Of a stretch of 10,026 bases of DNA, positions 1 through 6,502 are shown piece after piece. The position numbers were made by a program, and so were the translations under genes. Location of the stretch: NCBI GenBank assembly GCA_003508755.1, contig DNTK01000383.1, positions 1 through 10,026 on the forward strand. The letters are read 5' to 3'. The stretch's first letter is position 1. The number at the start of each line of letters is the position of its first letter. The notes under the pieces are model-generated. The model had not been told where the DNA came from. It saw only the letters and a list, made by a program, of their open reading frames with translations, and ran no database searches. This stretch comes from Bacteroidales bacterium (GTDB lineage Bacteria > Bacteroidota > Bacteroidia > Bacteroidales > UBA10428).

Positions 1-114
1 TATATTGATATACAAAATAATATATCGTATATTAATTATTTTTTACGAAATCTTAATCTAAAGTTTACTTTGACAAAACAGGATTTAGTTTTGACGAAAT
101 TGTGATTAAGCCTG
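1..114. other. AT-rich non-coding edge, downstream of the glycosyltransferase
   Basis: No gene is visible here. A short AT-only stem, TAATATA-TCG-TATATTA (18-34), is followed on the plus strand by a T-rich run (39-44), and a second weak stem CAAAAC/GTTTTG spans 74-93. Neither has the GC-rich stem expected of an intrinsic terminator. No ATG in the minus direction is present, so any further gene of this operon starts outside the window. Confidence 0.5.
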
Positions 115-1281
115 TTATTTTTTGAGTATCCTATTTAATTTATTGTTTATCAACAACTTAAAAAACAGTGTTAGTTCACTTCGGTTAAAGTAGTGTCTGA
201 AAAAATATGGGAAGTCTCTGACGATATCGTTTTGTTCGTATTTTTCCTGTTCTAGATCCTCATTTTTACATAGAAATATATCGTTACCTGGAATTGCAAA
301 CATGACATTCATTTCCTGCGGTTTCAGCGATCGTTCAAATGTAAAAATAGGATTCCGACATTTCTTTGTGGTTATAACAAATGGCTTAACTAAGTCTTTT
401 AATCTTTTGGTGCCATATATATCCACATCAAAATCATAGGCTGCCAGGGCTTCATTGTAGTGTTTTATGGTATCAGGAATAATTTCAAAAAAGGGGTCGT
501 AAATGTTCCGGGCTGAATCGAATTTTTTAAACCTGAATTCAGGATCAACTGTTACAAGAGGTGCCTGAGCTTCATGGTCTCTGTCGAGGTAATGCATTCC
601 TGGATCATTAAAATTTGTTGTAAAGGATTTTACCGGGAAGACAAAATACTTTTTGGTATCAATTAAATAGCTGTTAAAATACCTCTTCCAGGATGTTGCC
701 GGCCAGTTTAAAACTTCTGCTGGTACACCTTGTATTGATTCTAAATCGGGATTGGCATTGTACCACTTCCTGAAATTTTGCCATTGATTTCTATTCCACG
801 ATTGCCCCCATGAGGATGTAACTTGGAGAAAATACACATCTGATTCATTCGTAAGCGGAGCAAATGGGATTTTTTCGGCATCGGTGTGTTGATAGTGATA
901 AAGGGATATTCCACCAATGCGTTTGTCATTCTTATAAAAGTTATGCGCCATTCGGGTGTATTCCAGAAAATATGGTGATACATACAAATCATCTTCCAGA
1001 ATAATTACTTCTCCAAATTCTTCAGTTAAATCGCCACAACTTAATATATGTGCCCTTAGCCCAATATTTTTTTCCTTTACACGCACCTCTTTTTTACCAT
1101 GTTTCCAGGAATACGCTTTTGCATACTCAATAACATCAAGATTTTTATTTTCGTTGTTGTCTATGGAAAATACCAGGTTTGCTTCGTCTTCTGGTGGCAC
1201 CATTCTGTCAAGCGATGAGCAAAGGCGCTTTAAAGAGTGCAGTCTGTTAAAAGCAACAACAACTATGGTTGGATTATTCAT
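115..1281 (-). CDS. Glycosyltransferase, GT-A fold, GnT-I-like
   Basis: This 388-residue protein is probably a cytoplasmic, nucleotide-sugar-dependent glycosyltransferase that adds a sugar to a lipid-linked glycan. The N-terminus (PTIVVVAFNR, residues 4-13) is the usual first strand of a GT-A fold. A metal-binding acidic motif LEDDLYVSPYF lies at residues 95-105; an EDD in this setting is typical of GnT-I (GT13)-like enzymes rather than the DxD of common GT2 enzymes. A WGxxW pattern (W158-W162) and an N...G-x-H segment (N223-H230) match the acceptor-side part of the same group. No membrane segment or signal peptide is visible. It begins with ATG 3 bases after the flippase stop, so the two are almost certainly co-transcribed. 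Sugar donor and acceptor cannot be predicted. The glycosyltransferase call is firm; the GT13-like placement is from motif memory. Confidence 0.85.
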   Translation of the reverse strand: MNNPTIVVVAFNRLHSLKRLCSSLDRMVPPEDEANLVFSIDNNENKNLDVIEYAKAYSWKHGKKEVRVKEKNIGLRAHILSCGDLTEEFGEVIILEDDLYVSPYFLEYTRMAHNFYKNDKRIGGISLYHYQHTDAEKIPFAPLTNESDVYFLQVTSSWGQSWNRNQWQNFRKWYNANPDLESIQGVPAEVLNWPATSWKRYFNSYLIDTKKYFVFPVKSFTTNFNDPGMHYLDRDHEAQAPLVTVDPEFRFKKFDSARNIYDPFFEIIPDTIKHYNEALAAYDFDVDIYGTKRLKDLVKPFVITTKKCRNPIFTFERSLKPQEMNVMFAIPGNDIFLCKNEDLEQEKYEQNDIVRDFPYFFRHYFNRSELTLFFKLLINNKLNRILKK

Positions 1282-1284
1282 GGT

Positions 1285-2703
1285 TTATCGCTTTAGTAAT
1301 TTATTTTTTGTAAATAAAATTAGCTGGCCCAACTCGCCACGCTGAAAGTAAAAAATATGAAAAATAAGATATGCCAAAAATGAATAGGTGAGAACAGGCA
1401 TTTTAAAATATATAGCATACAACAGTCCTAAATAGGCAATCATCTTGGGCCCCCAAAACAACAATATTTCCTTAAATGTATATTTGAATGATTTATAAAA
1501 TCCGAGATACAGCGTGGCAGGAACAACAATTAGCAAGTAATTGATTGTATAGCAAATAATCACCATTTTTACTGAAATAAGTGCACCAATTACTATGCCG
1601 CTTACCAATGCAATTGACTGAATTATTCCCAGCATTAAGAGCACTTTTTCCTTCTTATATAAAATAAAAATGGACCCACCGGTTGAAATTAGGGTTTGCC
1701 CCATAATAAGCACACCGAAATAGGGAAATAATTCTGCAACCTCTAACCAGTCCTTTCCCATTAATACGAGTGTAAACCATTTTGGAATGAGAATAAGCGG
1801 CACAGCAAATGAAAGACTAATTATGCTAATAACTCCTAAAATACTGGTGTACTCTTTGTTTACATTGCCTCCCTCGTTTTTAAGCTTTTGTAAACTAGGG
1901 TATAAAACCGCACCAAATATCCCGGTTATTAAGTTAAGGGCTAAGTTTAAAAACTGATATCCTCGATTATAAATTCCCAGGCTGTGTTCTCCATAAAGCT
2001 TTCCAATTATGAGGTTGTCGCCATTTCTCGACCAGTAGTTTATGGCATTAAATCCGGATAAATTCCCAATTAAACTCTTGGTTTTTTTATAGGTTACTTT
2101 TAAATAGGTTAGTTTAAACAGCGGTCGTATTTTTAACTTACGGTTTAGCAAATAATAATCAATTGCTTCCATTAGAATTACAGGAACAATTAACGACCAG
2201 TAAGAAAACCCCAATGCTGCCATTATAATCATACCAAGAATCATGACCACACTGGCTATTAAGTTTGCTTTACCAATGCTGTTAAAGTCGAGTTTTTTAG
2301 CGTGAATTCCATAAGGTACAACACGTAAAGTTTTAAATATGAAGACCAGGGAATATACCATGGTTGGAATTATCAATGCTTTATTTCCATAAAAGTAGGC
2401 TATGGGAAATGATAATCCAACCATTAATAAGACCAGGGCTATTCCTATGAAAATTGATATGGAATGTACCGCTTTATAATAGGAATGTTTGTATTCACTT
2501 CTGATTACAGCAAAGGAAATTCCGGAATCCGTAAATAAACGGATGAAATCCGTAAAAACGGTAATTAAGGCAACAAAACCATATTCCTTTGGTAATAGCA
2601 GCCGAGAAAGAATTATCATGGAAGCAAACCGAATAAACTGGGTGGCATAATTGTAACCACCAAATGTTATCAGGTTTTTGAAAAAGGTCTTTTTAAAACT
2701 CAC
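1285..2703 (-). CDS. Oligosaccharide flippase (Wzx/MOP superfamily)
   Basis: This 472-residue, very hydrophobic protein is predicted to flip lipid-linked oligosaccharide units across the inner membrane during polysaccharide assembly. The start of the protein fits the family closely: a short basic stretch (KKTFFKN), a first membrane segment, then SRLLLPKEYG (residues 33-42) and TDSGISFAVIR (58-68), which correspond to the conserved R-L-L-x-P-x-E-Y-G and D-x-G regions of Wzx/WzxC-type transporters. The rest is a series of roughly 12-14 hydrophobic segments with a typical length. The start codon is GTG (minus strand, 2703-2701); an in-frame TAA lies five codons upstream, and the next Met (residue 29) would delete the first helix, so GTG is the best choice. 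The glycosyltransferase gene follows after 3 bases. Substrate is unknown. Confidence 0.9.
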   Translation of the reverse strand: MSFKKTFFKNLITFGGYNYATQFIRFASMIILSRLLLPKEYGFVALITVFTDFIRLFTDSGISFAVIRSEYKHSYYKAVHSISIFIGIALVLLMVGLSFPIAYFYGNKALIIPTMVYSLVFIFKTLRVVPYGIHAKKLDFNSIGKANLIASVVMILGMIIMAALGFSYWSLIVPVILMEAIDYYLLNRKLKIRPLFKLTYLKVTYKKTKSLIGNLSGFNAINYWSRNGDNLIIGKLYGEHSLGIYNRGYQFLNLALNLITGIFGAVLYPSLQKLKNEGGNVNKEYTSILGVISIISLSFAVPLILIPKWFTLVLMGKDWLEVAELFPYFGVLIMGQTLISTGGSIFILYKKEKVLLMLGIIQSIALVSGIVIGALISVKMVIICYTINYLLIVVPATLYLGFYKSFKYTFKEILLFWGPKMIAYLGLLYAIYFKMPVLTYSFLAYLIFHIFYFQRGELGQLILFTKNKLLKR

Positions 2704-2829
2704 TAAAGTAATTGTTTAGGTTTGGTAATTTAATATTGCTTACTCGTTTACATAATCAAGACCAATATTCCCAATTTGTATTATCTTTTATAAGAATATT
2801 AACTTTATGAATAAGGTGTTAATCTGCGG

Positions 2830-2837
2830 CAAACTTA
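2830..2837 (-). promoter_or_regulatory. Possible -7 element for the flippase/GT operon
   Basis: On the minus strand these bases read TAAGTTTG, a perfect match to the Bacteroidota -7 consensus TAnnTTTG. The -33 side is weak: the only TTG nearby lies 15 bases upstream instead of the usual 19-21. If used, transcription would start about 120 bases before the GTG start of the flippase. An 8-base degenerate match in AT-rich DNA can occur by chance. Confidence 0.25.
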
Positions 2838-3118
2838 TCGAATTTTTTGGCACAATACGGGAGCATTTGATTGATATAATAAATTTCTTGCTGAATGGAT
2901 ACTTTCAAACCTGCTAGGGCGCGATTCAATAGATGAAGGTGCGGAGAACTAAAGTTCGGGGTAAAAGTAAATTTCTTTTTAGGAATTGTATGTTTAAGTG
3001 TTAATTGTAATTTATCATCACTTTAATCTTTAAAAAAATAACTTTAACTTCACAATATTACCATTCAGACTGAACTATATTCCATTTATCAAAGTAAATG
3101 TGTAAACTATAAAAATGA

Positions 3119-3150
3119 TTGCGATTTCATCGCCATTAATTCTATTTTCG
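3119..3150 (+). promoter_or_regulatory. Candidate promoter of the carrier-protein operon
   Basis: TTG (3119-3121) is followed after 21 bases by TATTTTCG (3143-3150), one mismatch from the Bacteroidota -7 consensus TAnnTTTG, at the accepted spacing. Transcription would start near 3156, leaving a leader of about 30 bases before the ATG at 3185. The spacer contains a perfect inverted repeat, GCGAT-TTC-ATCGC (3121-3133), which could be an operator or just chance. This is the best-placed promoter match in the intergenic region. Confidence 0.42.
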
Positions 3151-3184
3151 TACCGTCAATTAGTTAAAATAAATTCAACAAACA

Positions 3185-3436
3185 ATGCAAATGGAACAGA
3201 TTAAAGAAAAAGTTACCGACTACATCCTGGAGGCTACTTTTGCAGAAAAAGAAAAAATTAAAGAAGATACCCTCATTTTCAAGGAAGGCTTTTTCGATTC
3301 GATGGGATTTGTTATGCTACTCGGATTTCTTGAAGATTCATTTAGTGTGAAACCGGTAGATGCAGATCTTGTAGAAGAAAACTTTGAATCGATTAATGCA
3401 ATTACCAATTTCGTAGTGCGCAAGCAAGCAGCTTAA
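3185..3436 (+). CDS. Acyl carrier protein (stand-alone)
   Basis: This small acidic protein of 83 residues carries an acyl group as a thioester on a 4'-phosphopantetheine arm. The attachment site is Ser39 in GFFDSMGFVML, which matches the GxxDS(L/M) motif at the start of helix 2. The end of the domain (ENFESINAITNFV, residues 65-77) also matches the family. The first Met (3185) is used here; a second Met two codons later (3191) is equally possible, and no Shine-Dalgarno sequence decides between them. It is the first gene of the plus-strand run, and the next gene begins only 2 bases after its stop. Its place beside an AMP-forming ligase, an MBOAT and amidotransferases argues for a dedicated carrier, like DltC, not the fatty-acid-synthesis AcpP. 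The real partner acyl group is unknown. Confidence 0.9.
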   Translation: MQMEQIKEKVTDYILEATFAEKEKIKEDTLIFKEGFFDSMGFVMLLGFLEDSFSVKPVDADLVEENFESINAITNFVVRKQAA

Positions 3437-3438
3437 TT

Positions 3439-5406
3439 ATGTGTGGTATAGCTGGTATAGCTAATTTCTCAACTACCCCCGATGAGCATCTTGTAAATCG
3501 GATGCTTACTCGAATCAGGCATCGCGGTCCGGATGAGAGTGGCATTTATGCAGGTTCGAAGGTGGCAATGGGTAATGTGCGCTTAAGTATCATCGATATT
3601 TCTTCAGGCCAGCAACCTATGCCTGATTCAAGCAAACGCTACTGGATTGTTTTTAATGGGGAACTTTTTAATCATATCGAATTAAGGGCAGAACTTGAGG
3701 CCAAGGGCTATACTTTTAATACAAACAGCGACACAGAGGTCATTGTGCAATTGTATGCCTGCTATGGCAAGGATGCCTTGCCAAAAATGAATGGGCAATT
3801 TGCCCTGGCCATTTGGGACACACTCAACGAAGAGTTGTTTTTAGCCCGCGACAGAGTAGGAATACGGCCTTTATTTTACCATAACAACAAGGGTGAATTT
3901 ACATTCGGTTCAGAGATCAAGGCAATTTTTGAAAATAAAAAAATCGCACGCGGGTTCAATTCCGAATCCCTGAGCCAGGTTTTTACATTTTGGACAGCCA
4001 TTACACCCTACACTGTTTTTAAGGATGTTTATGAGCTTTCACCTGGTCACTTCATGAAAGTGAGTAAATCAGGCATCGAAACCGGCAAGTATTGGGAATT
4101 ACGATTTGACAATACCAATTCCAATATTAAATCTTTGGATGAAGCGGTAGAAACTTTTGATGAGCTCTTTGCCGATGCCATTAAACTTCGATTGCGCGCC
4201 GATGTGGAGGTGGCAGCTTATTTAAGTGGAGGTATCGATTCAAGCATCACAACAGCTTACATAAAGAAAATAGAGCCTGATGTGTTAAACACCTTCTCAA
4301 TTGGTTTTCAAGAAGGTGAATTTGATGAAACCAGTTATCAATTCGAAGCATCAAAATACCTCGATACCAGGCATCATGCTATAAAATGTTCGGCACAGGA
4401 GATAGCTGAACGGTTTCCCGCAGTGGTATGGCATTCCGAAACACCAATCATTAGAACTGCTCCTACTCCTATGTATTTATTGTCGAAATTGGTGCGCGAT
4501 AACAATATTAAAGTGGTGATTACCGGCGAAGGAGCAGATGAGATGCTTGCCGGATACAATATATTTAAGGAAGCCGAAATTCGCAGGTTTTGGTCGAAAT
4601 ATCCCAATTCGCAACTTCGTCCGCTATTGCTTAAAAAACTCTACCCTTATTTACCTCAAATGAAATCAGCTTCACCTACCATGCTGAAATTATTTTTTGG
4701 TTATAAGCTAGAAGAGGTCGATAATCCTTTTTATTCGCATCTGTTAAGGTGGAACAATGCATCGCATATAAAAAAACATTTTAACACAGAAATTACTCAA
4801 AAGCTCGAAGATTACGATCCCTACACCGAAATAGAACGTATATTACCGGATGGATTTGATCAGTGGGAATCGCTTGCAAAATCGCAGTGGCTGGAAACTA
4901 CTGTTTTTATGTCGGGTTATTTATTGTCCTCTCAGGGCGACAGAATGGGAATGGGTAATTCAATCGAAGGGCGCTATCCTTTTCTCGATCATCGGTTGAT
5001 GGAGTTCTGTGCTTCATTGCCCGCAAAATTTAAATTAAACGGACTCACCGAGAAATATTTGCTTAAAAAGCTGATTCGGGGTAAAATTCCCGATAGCATT
5101 GTAAATCGTTCAAAACAAGCCTATCGTGCACCTATAGCAAGTACATTTTTAAGCGATGATGCACCCGATTATATTCGTCAGATGCTCAGCCGGGAAGTAT
5201 TGGAAAAAGTTGGTGTATTTAATGCAGATACCATTCTTCCTTTAATTGAAAAAATGAAAAAATCTCCTCGCACCAGCGAAGTCGAAAATATGGTACTTGC
5301 ATCGGTAATTTCCACAAATTTGGTGCATAAGCAATTTATTGAGGGAGATTATGAAGTACTTACTGATGATTTAATCTTAAATTCGAATATTATAAACGAT
5401 AAATAA
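3439..5406 (+). CDS. asnB: Asparagine synthase-type amidotransferase (glutamine-hydrolysing)
   Basis: The protein has both AsnB halves and looks catalytically intact. The N-terminal glutaminase domain begins MCGIAGI, so Cys2 becomes the nucleophile after Met removal; RHRGPDESG (27-35), R48, NGE (73-75) and the D98/E100 pair complete the glutamine site. The C-terminal synthetase domain has the ATP-binding PP-loop SGGIDSS (263-269) and GEGADE (363-368). The expected reaction is ATP-dependent activation of a carboxylate and amidation with ammonia from glutamine. At 655 residues it is longer than E. coli AsnB (about 554), in line with AsnB paralogues found in polysaccharide and natural-product loci. 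It starts 2 bases after the carrier-protein gene, which suggests a shared substrate instead of free aspartate, although asparagine synthesis cannot be excluded. The symbol is given at family level only. Confidence 0.9.
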   Translation: MCGIAGIANFSTTPDEHLVNRMLTRIRHRGPDESGIYAGSKVAMGNVRLSIIDISSGQQPMPDSSKRYWIVFNGELFNHIELRAELEAKGYTFNTNSDTEVIVQLYACYGKDALPKMNGQFALAIWDTLNEELFLARDRVGIRPLFYHNNKGEFTFGSEIKAIFENKKIARGFNSESLSQVFTFWTAITPYTVFKDVYELSPGHFMKVSKSGIETGKYWELRFDNTNSNIKSLDEAVETFDELFADAIKLRLRADVEVAAYLSGGIDSSITTAYIKKIEPDVLNTFSIGFQEGEFDETSYQFEASKYLDTRHHAIKCSAQEIAERFPAVVWHSETPIIRTAPTPMYLLSKLVRDNNIKVVITGEGADEMLAGYNIFKEAEIRRFWSKYPNSQLRPLLLKKLYPYLPQMKSASPTMLKLFFGYKLEEVDNPFYSHLLRWNNASHIKKHFNTEITQKLEDYDPYTEIERILPDGFDQWESLAKSQWLETTVFMSGYLLSSQGDRMGMGNSIEGRYPFLDHRLMEFCASLPAKFKLNGLTEKYLLKKLIRGKIPDSIVNRSKQAYRAPIASTFLSDDAPDYIRQMLSREVLEKVGVFNADTILPLIEKMKKSPRTSEVENMVLASVISTNLVHKQFIEGDYEVLTDDLILNSNIINDK

Positions 5407-5416
5407 ATCCAATAAC

Positions 5417-6421
5417 ATGAACGATACATCGAAGAAACCTTTTTCAAAAGATATTATTCTGCTCGACAATGTCGAGGAAGTTATTGAAAATATTACTGCC
5501 CAGATGCGCAAAGATACCTTTCAGCGATTACATCGCATGGGAGGTGTTATTGGTATAAGTGGCGGAATAGACTCATCGGTTTGCATGGCACTGGCCGCAA
5601 AAGCATATGGTCCGGAAAAATGCCTGGGTGTTATGTTACCCGAGCAAGATTCTAGTGGCGATAGTGAGACACTGGCGCGCGAACTGGCCGATAAGTTTGG
5701 AGTGAAATCCATTTTGGAGAATATAACAGGAGCCCTTTCAGGGTTTAAATGTTATGAGCGACGTGATGAGGCAGTTGCCCGCGTATTCCCCGAGTACGAT
5801 CCGGCTACCTACAAAATGAAAATCGGCATTAAACAGAGCGGTTTGTATACCAATTTACCACCAGTATTTAACCTAACCATTATCGATGCTGATGGAAATG
5901 AAAAAGAAGAAAGACTACCCGCAAAAGACTATTTACAGATTGTTGCAGCTTCAAATTTTAAGCAGCGCTCCCGGATGTCGATGTTATATTACCATGCAGA
6001 AGCAATGCACTATGTTGTGGTAGGCACACCAAACAAGCACGAAAAAGAACAGGGTTTCTTTGTGAAATACGGCGATGGTGGTGCTGATATTATGCCAATA
6101 GGCCAATTATACAAAACACAAGTATATCAAATTGCCGAATATATGGGCGTGCCACAGGGAATTATTGATAGAACTCCTACCACCGATACTTACACAGCCG
6201 AGCAAACCCAGGAAGAATTCTTTTACCAGATGCCGCATCAATTAATGGATATTTACTGGTACGGATATGAAAATGGGTACGATCCGGCCGAGGTCGCTGA
6301 AGTTATGGGGGAAACTGAAGACCATGTGAAAGCCATGTTTGTTAATTTCGAGCGAAAATACAAAACAACTGAATACTTGCGCCTTCCGCCAATTCGCGAA
6401 TACTACAACGGGAATATTTAA
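5417..6421 (+). CDS. NadE-like ATP-pyrophosphatase (divergent NAD synthase paralogue)
   Basis: The 334-residue protein belongs to the ammonia-dependent NAD synthase family: PP-loop GISGGIDSS (46-54), NFKQRSRM (180-187) and GTPNKHEKEQGFF followed by KYGDGGAD (203-224). Canonical NadE makes NAD from deamido-NAD, ATP and ammonia. Several normally conserved positions differ here: NxKAR is NFKQR, FFTKYGD is FFVKYGD, PxADL is PTTDT, the Q-x-D-E segment is QTQEE, and the C-terminal HKR is YLR. The segment between the PP-loop half and NFKQR is also longer by about 50 residues than in the B. subtilis type, and the whole protein is about 60 residues longer than the E. coli and B. subtilis enzymes. There is no N-terminal glutaminase domain. 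It follows the AsnB-like gene by 10 bases. These changes, compared from memory, suggest amidation or ligation of another substrate in this pathway; a true NAD synthase remains possible. Confidence 0.8.
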   Translation: MNDTSKKPFSKDIILLDNVEEVIENITAQMRKDTFQRLHRMGGVIGISGGIDSSVCMALAAKAYGPEKCLGVMLPEQDSSGDSETLARELADKFGVKSILENITGALSGFKCYERRDEAVARVFPEYDPATYKMKIGIKQSGLYTNLPPVFNLTIIDADGNEKEERLPAKDYLQIVAASNFKQRSRMSMLYYHAEAMHYVVVGTPNKHEKEQGFFVKYGDGGADIMPIGQLYKTQVYQIAEYMGVPQGIIDRTPTTDTYTAEQTQEEFFYQMPHQLMDIYWYGYENGYDPAEVAEVMGETEDHVKAMFVNFERKYKTTEYLRLPPIREYYNGNI

Positions 6422-6447
6422 ACTGCATCTAATTAGTAATAACTTTG
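6417..6447 (+). promoter_or_regulatory. Possible internal promoter before the ligase gene
   Basis: A perfect -7 match, TAACTTTG (6440-6447), lies in the longest gap inside the operon (6422-6502). A -33-like TTTA (6417-6420) precedes it by 19 bases. The start of transcription would fall near 6453, about 50 bases before the ligase ATG at 6503. It could give the ligase-lipoprotein-MBOAT half of the operon its own expression; chance is also possible. Confidence 0.33.
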
Positions 6448-6502
6448 AAGAAATGTTAGTTTTTTAGTAAAATTGCTTTTGGATCACCTGTAAATTTAAC
6501 CC

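Larger units (their letters stand above)
2704..3184. other. Divergent intergenic region, 481 bases
   Basis: This stretch separates the minus-strand flippase/glycosyltransferase pair from the plus-strand carrier-protein operon and holds no convincing gene. It contains candidate promoters for both directions, listed separately. On the minus strand one frame is open from 3022 down to a TAA at 2819-2821 (67 codons), with only one internal ATG near its end; it reads rather like a protein C-terminus (see findings) but has no usable start. A 36-codon ATG frame on the plus strand (2807-2917) overlaps it and has no support. No RNA gene, insertion-sequence end or intrinsic terminator was seen. Confidence 0.7.

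Noticed and set aside
18..34. Inverted repeat TAATATA-TCG-TATATTA followed by a T-rich run, as a terminator for an upstream plus-strand gene
   Set aside because: The stem is made only of A and T and would be weak; no upstream gene is visible to support it.
64..99. Two near-identical segments (TTTACTTTGACAAAA and TTTAGTTTTGACGAAA) and a perfect TAGTTTTG promoter-like match on the plus strand
   Set aside because: Short AT-rich similarity, -33 element at the wrong distance, and no plus-strand gene follows; it would point into the end of the glycosyltransferase gene.
2807..2917. A 36-codon ATG frame on the plus strand in the intergenic region
   Set aside because: Very short, no promoter or ribosome site in a good place, and no recognisable motif; it overlaps another open frame on the opposite strand.
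3439..6421. Housekeeping asparagine synthase and NAD synthase genes that happen to be adjacent
   Set aside because: The tight spacing with a carrier protein and the divergent NadE motifs argue for a pathway role, though this cannot be fully excluded without the rest of the genome.
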